This document shows positions 1-5,431 of a DNA stretch of 8,886 nucleotides, piece after piece (position 1 is the first letter of the stretch; the number at the start of each line of letters is the position of its first letter). Source of the stretch: UMGS755 sp045597205. Lineage in GTDB: Bacteria > Bacillota > Clostridia > UBA1381 > UBA9506. The stretch is taken from contig JAZODT010000002.1 of the NCBI GenBank assembly GCA_045597205.1, forward strand, positions 1-8,886. The letters are read 5' to 3'. The position numbers and the translations under genes were made by a program. The notes beneath the pieces were generated by a model. It saw only the letters and a list, made by a program, of their open reading frames with translations. It searched no databases and was not told where the DNA came from.

Positions 1-455
1 GCTTCATCACGAACACCAATTTGCCGTAGTTCAATACGGGTACGGAACACAGAAGCTAAATCCTTAACTAACTGACGAAAATCAACACGACCGTCTGCTG
101 TGAAATAAAATAAAATTTTGCTTCTGTCAAACGTATATTCAACGTCAATTAAATGCATATCCAGTTTGTTTGCCTGAATTTTTGACATGCAAATGCTAAA
201 TGCTTCTTCTTCTTTTTTCTTGTTTTCTTCTAAAGCTTTGCGGTCGGCATCAGTAGCCGGTCGGATAATTTTCTTTACGGGAATAGAAAATTTTGTTTCA
301 TCAATTTCTTTTTCCGCCATGGCTACATGGCCGAATTCTGTTCCACGGGCTGTCTCAACAATAACGCCGTCGCCTATATTAAGTTTTTTGCCATCCGGGT
401 CAAAATAATATATTTTTCCAACGGATTTAAATCGGATTCCGATGACCTTAATCAT
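1..455 (-). CDS. ricT: RicT (YaaT) PSP1-domain protein, N-terminal part, cut by the window edge
   Basis: The 151 complete codons visible run from the ATG at 455 to the left edge; the C-terminal part is missing. The segment at about residues 104-151 (VEYTFDRSKILFYFTADGRV, then FRQLVKDLASVFRTRIELRQ and IGVRDE) is the hallmark of the PSP1 family. B. subtilis RicT (YaaT) joins RicA and RicF in the Y-complex, an Fe-S cluster-carrying partner of RNase Y that affects mRNA maturation, sporulation and competence. The cysteines that ligate clusters in RicT lie further downstream, so they cannot be checked here. Residues about 70-85 form a charged Lys/Glu-rich stretch. The start is set by an AGGAGGA at 461-467, five bases before the ATG and inside the last codons of holB. 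The ATG overlaps the holB stop by 8 bp, which suggests translational coupling. Adjacency to holB matches B. subtilis holB-yaaT. Confidence 0.93.
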   Translation of the reverse strand, partial: MIKVIGIRFKSVGKIYYFDPDGKKLNIGDGVIVETARGTEFGHVAMAEKEIDETKFSIPVKKIIRPATDADRKALEENKKKEEEAFSICMSKIQANKLDMHLIDVEYTFDRSKILFYFTADGRVDFRQLVKDLASVFRTRIELRQIGVRDE

Positions 456-1464
456 GAATTTCCTCCTGCATCCTTGTTAAAAGTTCAATTCCTGCCAATA
501 TAAAACTGGCATTTTTTTGTAAACGCTCACGGTAATGAATCACGGCTTCCATCATAGAAATCAGGTTACCGAGGGTAAGTTTTTGGCTAAATGTTACAAT
601 AGCCGTTTGTTGGTCTGTGCAAATTAATTTGGTTGTTTTAAAGAGAGAAAGCCGCAAAGCGTCCCGCAGAAAAACAAGCATAAAATCAATCACATTTTCA
701 ATTTGTTCGCGGTTTTCTGTTAAAAACTGTTGCATAACTGTCAAAGCAGAAAGAGGGCCTGTCAGCTGCGTTATATTTGTAATAGTGTTTTGATATAATT
801 CATAAAAACTATCATCCAACAGCATTTTTCTGCCTTGCCCGATCATGCCCTGTGCAAAGTTGGCGGCCAAAGCCTTTCGGCTTTCATCGTAGCCGGATAT
901 ATTTTGAAAATAGGCATTACATAATTTTTCACAAAGAGGCAAAAACTGCAATTTAAAGCAGCGGGAACGAACGGTTTCTAACAGTTGATTTTTTTCGGTG
1001 GTTAAAATCAAAAAAACAACATATTCCGGCGGCTCTTCTAAAACTTTTAGCAAAGCATTTTGTGCCTCAGTGGTGAGGAGTTCTCCGTTTTCTATTAAAA
1101 AAACCTTTTTAGTGGAGGAAAAAGGGCGGATATAAGCCTCTTTTATCAACTTCTCGCGCACAATTTCCACACCGATGGATTTCTTATCTGCCGATGCCTG
1201 CAGCACAATAAAATCGGGATGAGAATCTGCCGCCAACAACTTGCAGGACGGACACGAAAGACAGGGTTTGCCATCCTTAGGGTGTTCGCATAACAGTGCA
1301 GCGGCAAAGGGTAGAGAAGTTGTTTTTTTACCAATGCCTTCACTACCGGAAAACAAATATGCATTCACCGTTTTTTGTGTTACAACGGCCTGCTTGAGTT
1401 TGGCACAAATTAATTCATGCCCGACAACTGATGAATAATCAAATCTTTTCAAAGTGATCAACAT
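448..1464 (-). CDS. holB: DNA polymerase III delta-prime subunit (clamp loader)
   Basis: Encodes up to 338 residues of an AAA+ clamp-loader subunit that acts with DnaX and delta to load the beta clamp. Visible marks are a Walker A GSEGIGKKT at residues 40-48, a four-cysteine zinc module (C59, C68, C71, C74), the segment AQNALLKVLEEPPE at 134-147, and the SRC motif at 167-169. The Walker B region reads VFLIENGELL (121-130), so the usual Asp-Glu pair is replaced by Glu-Asn; delta-prime proteins are commonly degenerate here, so ATP hydrolysis by this subunit is doubtful. The C-terminal part is divergent and helical. The start is uncertain: the ATG at 1464 overlaps darA by 26 bp and has only a weak ribosome site. 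An in-frame TTG at 1452 would shorten the protein by four residues and sits closer to where homologues begin. The 3' end overlaps ricT by 8 bp. Confidence 0.95.
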   Translation of the reverse strand: MLITLKRFDYSSVVGHELICAKLKQAVVTQKTVNAYLFSGSEGIGKKTTSLPFAAALLCEHPKDGKPCLSCPSCKLLAADSHPDFIVLQASADKKSIGVEIVREKLIKEAYIRPFSSTKKVFLIENGELLTTEAQNALLKVLEEPPEYVVFLILTTEKNQLLETVRSRCFKLQFLPLCEKLCNAYFQNISGYDESRKALAANFAQGMIGQGRKMLLDDSFYELYQNTITNITQLTGPLSALTVMQQFLTENREQIENVIDFMLVFLRDALRLSLFKTTKLICTDQQTAIVTFSQKLTLGNLISMMEAVIHYRERLQKNASFILAGIELLTRMQEEIHD

Positions 1465-1771
1465 CCACTACAAAAATTGTTGCACCACCGGTTTCAACTT
1501 CCTTCGGAAGAGCAGAATAATCCATATCAATAGCACCAATCATGGGTTCGGGTGTAAATAAAATCGGCTTTCTCTTCATACTGTGTTTAGAAATAATATC
1601 AATAGCATCTTGTACCTTATCTTCGTTCACACCGGCAAGCAATGTGGTATTACCAGCACGCAAAAATCCGCCGGTTGATGCCATTTTGGTAACAGAAAAA
1701 CCGGCCTTGTTTAATTCGCGCATAACCAGATTACCATCTTCGTTACTAACGATTGCAAATACAAGTTTCAT
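1439..1771 (-). CDS. darA: DarA/PstA (YaaQ) PII-like cyclic-di-AMP receptor
   Basis: A 110-residue protein of the PII-like family that binds cyclic di-AMP as a trimer in the cytoplasm (known for B. subtilis DarA and S. aureus/Listeria PstA); the downstream target is unresolved. The sequence shows the family segments VTKMASTGGFLRAGNTTLL (residues 27-45) and GGATIFVVDVDHF (about 95-107). T28, G35, F36, L37 and N41, which line the nucleotide pocket in characterised homologues, are all present. Position 26 is Ser, where from memory the S. aureus protein has Arg. The start at 1771 is chosen over an ATG four codons upstream because a clean GGAGG lies at 1777-1781, five bases before it, and MKLVFAIVS aligns with homologue N-termini. 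It lies 29 bp after the glycosyltransferase stop and its 3' end overlaps holB. In B. subtilis yaaQ also lies near holB, but with yaaR between. Confidence 0.93.
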   Translation of the reverse strand: MKLVFAIVSNEDGNLVMRELNKAGFSVTKMASTGGFLRAGNTTLLAGVNEDKVQDAIDIISKHSMKRKPILFTPEPMIGAIDMDYSALPKEVETGGATIFVVDVDHFEKI

Positions 1772-1776
1772 AAATG

Positions 1777-1781
1777 CCTCC
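1777..1781 (-). promoter_or_regulatory. Ribosome binding site deciding the darA start
   Basis: GGAGG on the minus strand, five bases before the ATG at 1771. The alternative upstream ATG at 1783 overlaps this motif and has no ribosome site of its own, so the shorter protein is preferred. Confidence 0.8.
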
Positions 1782-1800
1782 AATCTGCCGCAAAGCGACG

Positions 1801-2922
1801 TTAAATTTTATTCTCATCACAAAGGTTCGTTATAAACTCTCCTAATATTTTTGCAGAGTCGGGCTTTGCAAAAAATTGCATATTTTGTTTGAACATATCC
1901 CTCTTGTGAGGATAATTGATTAACTGATAAATAGCCTCTGTGACCGGAAAAGTTTCGCTGATATACATAGCCAAACCATTATTTAACATAAACTCTTTGT
2001 TTCTATCTTCCTGACCGGGAATCGGCTCCATCATAATAATGGGCAAATTTTTTGCCATTGCTTCTGAAGTAGAGAGGCCACCCGGTTTGGTAATAATACA
2101 ATCAGCAGCATCCATTAAAGTTGAAACCTCATCGGTATAACCATACGTAATCATGGTTTTGTGCTTATGCATGGCATCAATGTGTTCTTTTAATTTTTTG
2201 TTGTTCCCGCAAACAATGATTAATTGAAAATTTTCATTCATGCCGTCTAAACTGCGAATAGAACTTAAAACGTCATTGCCATAGCCCATGGAGCCCATCA
2301 TTAAAAGAACTGTAAACTTGTCGTCTAAACCTAACTTTGCACAGGCCTCCTGCTTAGTAAACTTTGTTGAAAATTTTGGTTGAATGGGAATGCCGAAGGG
2401 TTTTAATTTTTGCGTTGGTATTCCCTTTTTAATGGCTTGAAAACTGAGTAATTCAGAGGCAGTAACATAATAGTCAAGCTCTGTTGTCTCCCAATAAGGG
2501 TGAATGGTAAAATCTGTAACAATGGCAATGCTTTTAGCACGGATGGGGTATTTTCTTTTTAAATAAGACAGGGCAATGGCAGCAAAAACATGGGTGCATA
2601 CAATAATATCGGGATTAAACAGCTTAATATATTTTAATAGTTTGTTGTTTAACGGCGTTTTAAATAAACGGCCTAACCCCTCTTCTTTTGTATGATCGCG
2701 TTTATCGGTTAAATCATATAGTGTGCCATATACCCGGGGTGTCATTTTTGTAGAAAGAAGATATCCCTTTTGCAGAGAATCTGCCAAAACAGGACTGATG
2801 TTATCCACCACATCCAAAAAACGGCATTCTACCTCTTCGTTCCCTTGAAAATGCTCCACCACAGCTTTAGCAGTTTGATGATGCCCTTGACCGGTAGGGA
2901 CAGATAAAAACAATATTTTCAC
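1801..2922 (-). CDS. GT28 / MGDG-synthase-like glycolipid glycosyltransferase
   Basis: A 373-residue, two-domain GT-B glycosyltransferase resembling the monogalactosyldiacylglycerol synthase / processive diacylglycerol beta-glucosyltransferase (UgtP/YpfP) and MurG families. The N-terminal acceptor domain carries GQGHHQTA (11-18), CTHVFAA (109-115) and VTDFTIHPYW (135-144). The C-terminal nucleotide-sugar domain carries MGSMGYGN (209-216), CGNN (238-241), KPGGLSTSEA (279-288) and PGQED (302-306). By family it would move a hexose from a UDP-sugar to diacylglycerol or a related lipid at the inner face of the membrane; sugar and acceptor cannot be read from sequence. No signal peptide or membrane span is apparent. 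The start is GTG, with GAGG at 2931-2934 seven to eight bases before it. It sits 25 bp after ybaB and 29 bp before darA, an unusual place, since recR normally follows ybaB. Confidence 0.88.
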   Translation of the reverse strand: MKILFLSVPTGQGHHQTAKAVVEHFQGNEEVECRFLDVVDNISPVLADSLQKGYLLSTKMTPRVYGTLYDLTDKRDHTKEEGLGRLFKTPLNNKLLKYIKLFNPDIIVCTHVFAAIALSYLKRKYPIRAKSIAIVTDFTIHPYWETTELDYYVTASELLSFQAIKKGIPTQKLKPFGIPIQPKFSTKFTKQEACAKLGLDDKFTVLLMMGSMGYGNDVLSSIRSLDGMNENFQLIIVCGNNKKLKEHIDAMHKHKTMITYGYTDEVSTLMDAADCIITKPGGLSTSEAMAKNLPIIMMEPIPGQEDRNKEFMLNNGLAMYISETFPVTEAIYQLINYPHKRDMFKQNMQFFAKPDSAKILGEFITNLCDENKI

Positions 2923-2947
2923 AGCTCTTACCTCGCTATGCCATTAT

Positions 2948-3295
2948 CTAGAATAAACCGGGAATATTTAAACCGCCGGTAATGCCAGCCATGCTTTCTT
3001 CCATTAAATCAGACGCTTTTTTGGTTGCTTCGTTCACGACAGCAACAATTAAGTCTTCTAACATTTCAATATCGTCCGGGTCAACAATTTCGGGCTTTAA
3101 TTTAACAGAAACCAATTCGTGGCTTCCTTTCATGGTAACGGTAACGGCGCCACCGCCAGCAGTAGCTGTAACAGTGGATTCACTCACTTCGTTCTGCACC
3201 CGTTCCATTTCCTCTTGCATTTGTTGTACACGCTGCATCATGGCAGCTTTATTTTGATTAACACCGCCACCGGTAAATTTATTCGGTTTTGCCAT
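2948..3295 (-). CDS. YbaB/EbfC family nucleoid-associated protein
   Basis: A 115-residue member of the YbaB/EbfC (B. subtilis YaaK) family, small dimeric DNA-binding proteins associated with the nucleoid. After a polar Gly/Asn-rich N-terminus (1-15), residues 16-40 form the family's amphipathic helix (MMQRVQQMQEEMERVQNEV). Then come the beta-sheet core (TVTATAGGGAVTVTMKGSHE), the typical VKLKPEIVDPDDIEMLEDLI, a second helix (VVNEATKKASDLMEE), and the Gly-rich tail GITGGLNIPGLF. Length is normal for the family. The ATG is preceded by GGAG about nine bases upstream. It follows dnaX by 36 bp, the arrangement conserved widely in bacteria (dnaX-ybaB-recR), but recR is not the next gene here. Confidence 0.94.
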   Translation of the reverse strand: MAKPNKFTGGGVNQNKAAMMQRVQQMQEEMERVQNEVSESTVTATAGGGAVTVTMKGSHELVSVKLKPEIVDPDDIEMLEDLIVAVVNEATKKASDLMEESMAGITGGLNIPGLF

Positions 3296-3331
3296 ACTTC
3301 ATTTCTCCGTTTCTGCCACAAATGTGACGAT

Positions 3332-4984
3332 TTAAATAATTTCAATTTCGTTAAAGTCTTTTTCTAATGCTAAAAGCTCATTAAAGCTGTCATTACTAGA
3401 ATCGGCAATGCCTGCCTCTTTTTCAGAAAGGCACTGCACCTCTATTTCTTCATTAATAATAGCTTGCACGGCAATTTGGATTAATTCAATGTTGCCGGCA
3501 CGGGATACCACCGTTTTATTCATCATAGCGTCTTTAGGAAAGACTAAAGAAAGTTTATTTTGCAAAATCATGGGCTTTGCACGGTTAATATGGGGAATCA
3601 CCGGCACACCGCCATGAGCACGGATATAGTCTTTAATTTCATCCCAATGCGCTATAGCGGGGTGAACATTGGGGGCTTCGGCCTCTGCCTCTGCCATCGT
3701 TTCCTGAACGGAAGGCGCCGAAACAGGCCGGGCGGGTTCTTCTTTAGCAGTAGATGCTTCCACATCCCAAGGGGGTGCTTCTACAGCCTGCTTTTTTTCA
3801 GCGGGGGCTTTTTCTGCTTGCGCAATTGGCACACCCTGTGCCATTTTTTGCTCTAAATCTGCCACGCGGGCATATAAACCTTCTAAAGAAACATCATAAG
3901 CCGGTTCGGCTAACTTCACCAAAGCCAACTCATAAACTGTTCGTCCATAGCCGGAGTTTTTGGCGCTTGCCACCGCCTCATTTAAAAGCTTTAAAGCAAA
4001 GATTAGCTTTTCGCGGGAAAAACGCTGTGCCAGTTCTTGCATGCGGTCTAATTGTTGAGCAGATGTGTTAATAATAGAAGCAGGATTTTTTGTTAATTTA
4101 ACCACCAACAAATCCCGCAAAAACCGTGTTAAACGGTCAATAAACACGTCCGGCTCTTTGCCGTTTTCAATAATTTCATCCAAAACAGTTAGCGCTTCGC
4201 CGCCGTCGTTATCACAAAACGCAGTGCCAATACGGAATAGTGCATCATAGTCGGTAATGCCGATAATCGAAAGCAAATCGTCTAATTCAATTTTTTCTTC
4301 GCTATAGCCTAAAACCTGTTCTAAAATACTTAAGGCATCACGCATGGAACCATCGCCTAATTCAGCCACCATTCGAAGCGCTTCCGGTGCCATTTCACGA
4401 CCGCTGGCTTCCACAATTTTTCCCAAACGCTCTGCAATAGCATCTAACGTAATGCGTTTAAAGTCAAACCGTTGACAACGGGATAACACCGTTGGGGGAA
4501 TTTTATTCAATTCGGTTGTGGCTAAAATAAACAAGACGTGGGCCGGTGGTTCCTCCAAGGTTTTAAGCAAGGCATTAAAGGCCTGTGTGGTCACCATGTG
4601 CACCTCATCAATAATATATACCTTTTTTTTGGCGCGAGTGGGCAGAAAGGCAACATCATCAATTAGCTCCCTAATGTTTTCCACTTTGTTGCGGGAAGCA
4701 CCATCCATTTCCACAACATCTAAAATATTGTCATCTAAAATACCTTTACAAATTTCACATTCGTTGCAAGGATTACCATCAATGGGGTTTAAACAATTTA
4801 CGGCTCTGGCAAGAATTTTTGCAGTTGAGGTTTTGCCAGTGCCACGTGTGCCGCAAAAAAGGTAGGCATGTGCCAGATTGCCGGTTTTGATTTCGTTCCG
4901 CAGTGTTTTGGTAATATGCTCCTGACCTGCTACGTCGTCAAATATCATGGGTCGCCATGCTCTGTATAGCGCCTGATAAGCCAA
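3332..4984 (-). CDS. dnaX: DNA polymerase III subunits tau/gamma (clamp-loader ATPase)
   Basis: The motor subunit of the clamp loader, 550 residues from the proposed TTG start. Numbered from that start: N-terminus MAYQALYRAWRP, Walker A GTRGTGKTS at 45-53, zinc module C64, C73, C76, C79, Walker B KVYIIDEVH at about 121-129, sensor 1 LATTE near 155-159, SRC at 168-170, and sensor 2 GDGSMRDALS near 210-219. Domain III extends to about 370. An Ala/Glu/Pro-rich linker follows (about 380-437), then a C-terminal tau-specific domain that in other bacteria contacts polymerase and helicase. The open frame extends to a GTG at 4993, but that GTG is one base from the GGAG and so unlikely. TTG at 4984 is ten bases away and gives the conserved N-terminus. 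The linker contains an A AAA AAG heptamer (see separate entry). A terminator lies between the SRP RNA and this gene, so transcription depends on read-through or a weak local promoter. Confidence 0.96.
   Translation of the reverse strand: MAYQALYRAWRPMIFDDVAGQEHITKTLRNEIKTGNLAHAYLFCGTRGTGKTSTAKILARAVNCLNPIDGNPCNECEICKGILDDNILDVVEMDGASRNKVENIRELIDDVAFLPTRAKKKVYIIDEVHMVTTQAFNALLKTLEEPPAHVLFILATTELNKIPPTVLSRCQRFDFKRITLDAIAERLGKIVEASGREMAPEALRMVAELGDGSMRDALSILEQVLGYSEEKIELDDLLSIIGITDYDALFRIGTAFCDNDGGEALTVLDEIIENGKEPDVFIDRLTRFLRDLLVVKLTKNPASIINTSAQQLDRMQELAQRFSREKLIFALKLLNEAVASAKNSGYGRTVYELALVKLAEPAYDVSLEGLYARVADLEQKMAQGVPIAQAEKAPAEKKQAVEAPPWDVEASTAKEEPARPVSAPSVQETMAEAEAEAPNVHPAIAHWDEIKDYIRAHGGVPVIPHINRAKPMILQNKLSLVFPKDAMMNKTVVSRAGNIELIQIAVQAIINEEIEVQCLSEKEAGIADSSNDSFNELLALEKDFNEIEII
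3744..3797 (-). other. Candidate -1 frameshift site in dnaX (possible gamma form)
   Basis: On the minus strand, A AAA AAG occupies 3797-3791 in the reading phase needed for tandem -1 slippage (codons GAA AAA AAG, then CAG). After slippage the -1 frame adds 15 residues (AGCRSTPLGCGSIYC) and stops at TAA 3746-3744. This gives a product of about 413 residues that keeps domains I-III and loses the tau domain, similar in architecture to E. coli gamma, which is made at the same heptamer. A weak potential stem (CACCCC pairing with GGG and GTG around an AT bulge) begins 13 bases after the heptamer. I see no Shine-Dalgarno-like stimulator in the usual upstream position. Lysine-rich codons can create this heptamer by chance, so function is an inference. 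Confidence 0.4.
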
Positions 4985-4994
4985 ACTGAACACA

Positions 4995-5001
4995 CTCCTT
5001 T
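4995..5001 (-). promoter_or_regulatory. Ribosome binding site deciding the dnaX start
   Basis: AAAGGAG on the minus strand. An in-frame GTG at 4993 follows after a single base, too close for initiation. The in-frame TTG at 4984 is ten bases downstream and yields the family-typical N-terminus AYQALYR, so TTG is preferred. Confidence 0.7.
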
Positions 5002-5030
5002 TACATTGTATTTAAAAGTATATTAATACG

Positions 5031-5051
5031 AAAAAAACCGCAACCATGCGG
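5031..5051 (-). terminator. Intrinsic terminator after the SRP RNA
   Basis: Minus-strand hairpin CCGCA-TGGT-TGCGG (5051-5038) followed directly by seven T residues (5037-5031). It lies 18 bases after the SRP RNA closing stem and about 47 bases before the dnaX TTG. It would end the small RNA and limit read-through into dnaX. Confidence 0.85.
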
Positions 5052-5068
5052 ATTAAATTATTGTTTCA

Positions 5069-5166
5069 CGCCGGGTAATCCTGCATCACATCCAAGGTTC
5101 CGCTTATCGCTGCTTGGTTCCCCACCTGACGAGGTTCACGGGCTTAGATTGCGCAGGACCCGGCCG
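5069..5166 (-). ncRNA. ffs: Small (4.5S-type) signal recognition particle RNA
   Basis: The RNA partner of Ffh, targeting nascent membrane and secreted proteins to the Sec machinery. On the minus strand a terminal helix GCCGGG/CCCGGC (5164-5159 with 5075-5070), extended by TCCTGC/GCAGGA, closes a rod. The apex is the conserved SRP domain: GTCAGG (5130-5125), a GGAA tetraloop (5121-5118) and AGCAGC on the return strand. Compared with E. coli (GGTCCGGAAGGA), the pairs closing the tetraloop are GG/CC instead of CC/GG, a compensatory swap that keeps the helix. No 5' Alu domain of the B. subtilis type is recognisable, so this is the short form. Exact ends are uncertain: a TTGT/ACAA pairing could extend it to about 5170 and 5061. 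Placement just upstream of dnaX matches many Firmicutes. Confidence 0.93.
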
Positions 5167-5167
5167 A

Positions 5168-5183
5168 CAACGCGTTAGCGTTG
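5168..5183 (-). repeat. Perfect inverted repeat just upstream of the SRP RNA
   Basis: CAACGC and GCGTTG separated by four bases form a 6-bp stem ending two to four bases before the SRP RNA 5' helix. It lies inside the predicted leader. It may mark the processing boundary or simply protect the 5' end; no T tract follows it on the minus strand, so it is not a terminator there. Confidence 0.5.
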
Positions 5184-5232
5184 AACGCAAAATTATGAAA
5201 CAAAGTATAAATATATACAATTATACATTTGT

Positions 5233-5261
5233 ATTATATCATAACGGTAAAAAAGTTTCAA
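5233..5261 (-). promoter_or_regulatory. Sigma-A-type promoter for the SRP RNA
   Basis: Minus strand: -35 TTGAAA (5261-5256), a 17-base spacer, and a perfect -10 TATAAT (5238-5233). Transcription would start near 5226, leaving a leader of roughly 60 bases before the SRP closing helix. A weaker alternative, TTGTAT-17-CATAAT (5220-5192), would start near 5185, much closer to the mature 5' end. Both are read from sequence only. Confidence 0.7.
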
Positions 5262-5351
5262 CTGTTTTTTTGTGCAAAAAATTAAAAGGAAAAGAAAACA
5301 AAATAAATACAACCAAACAGATGTAAATTGTTTTTTTTGAAAAAAAATGAC

Positions 5352-5383
5352 TTTACAATTTTTGTGATTTGTAGTAGTGTAAT
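5352..5383 (+). promoter_or_regulatory. Weak candidate promoter for dprA-topA
   Basis: TTTACA at 5352-5357 resembles a -35 box. The 17-base position gives a poor -10 (TAGTGT, 5375-5380), while a better -10 (TGTAAT, 5378-5383) is 20 bases away. No stronger pair is visible in the AT-rich stretch 5262-5431, which otherwise holds no gene or recognisable structure. Confidence 0.25.
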
Positions 5384-5413
5384 ATGAGAAGTCGTTTTCA
5401 ACGAGTTGTTTAT

Positions 5414-5423
5414 AAAGGAGAGG
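5414..5423 (+). promoter_or_regulatory. Ribosome binding site deciding the dprA start
   Basis: AAAGGAGAGG ends eight bases before the ATG at 5432, whose product begins MSAIQYW, as expected for the DprA N-terminal domain. The in-frame ATG at 5384 has no purine-rich motif before it. Confidence 0.75.
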
Positions 5424-5431
5424 TCGGCCCT

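Noticed and set aside
187..408. Plus-strand open frame of 73 codons opposite ricT
   Set aside because: It is the antisense shadow of a clear PSP1 coding frame, with no ribosome site and a low-complexity Ser/Phe-rich translation.
5005..5033. Promoter for dnaX between the SRP terminator and the gene
   Set aside because: TACAAT at 5010-5005 resembles a -10, but the matching -35 (TTTCGT) is poor and the start would fall on the ribosome site.
5168..5188. Plus-strand terminator or attenuator from the GCGTT/AACGC repeats
   Set aside because: No T tract follows on the plus strand, and the second pairing would need a one-base loop.
5114..5326. Plus-strand open frame of 70 codons across the SRP RNA and its promoter
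   Set aside because: It lies antisense to a structured RNA, has no ribosome site, and its second half is only AT-rich Lys/Asn codons.
5331..5347. T8-G-A8 symmetric run upstream of dprA
   Set aside because: It could fold as an A-T hairpin but is weak and lies in a generally A/T-homopolymeric region; no operator or terminator function is supported.
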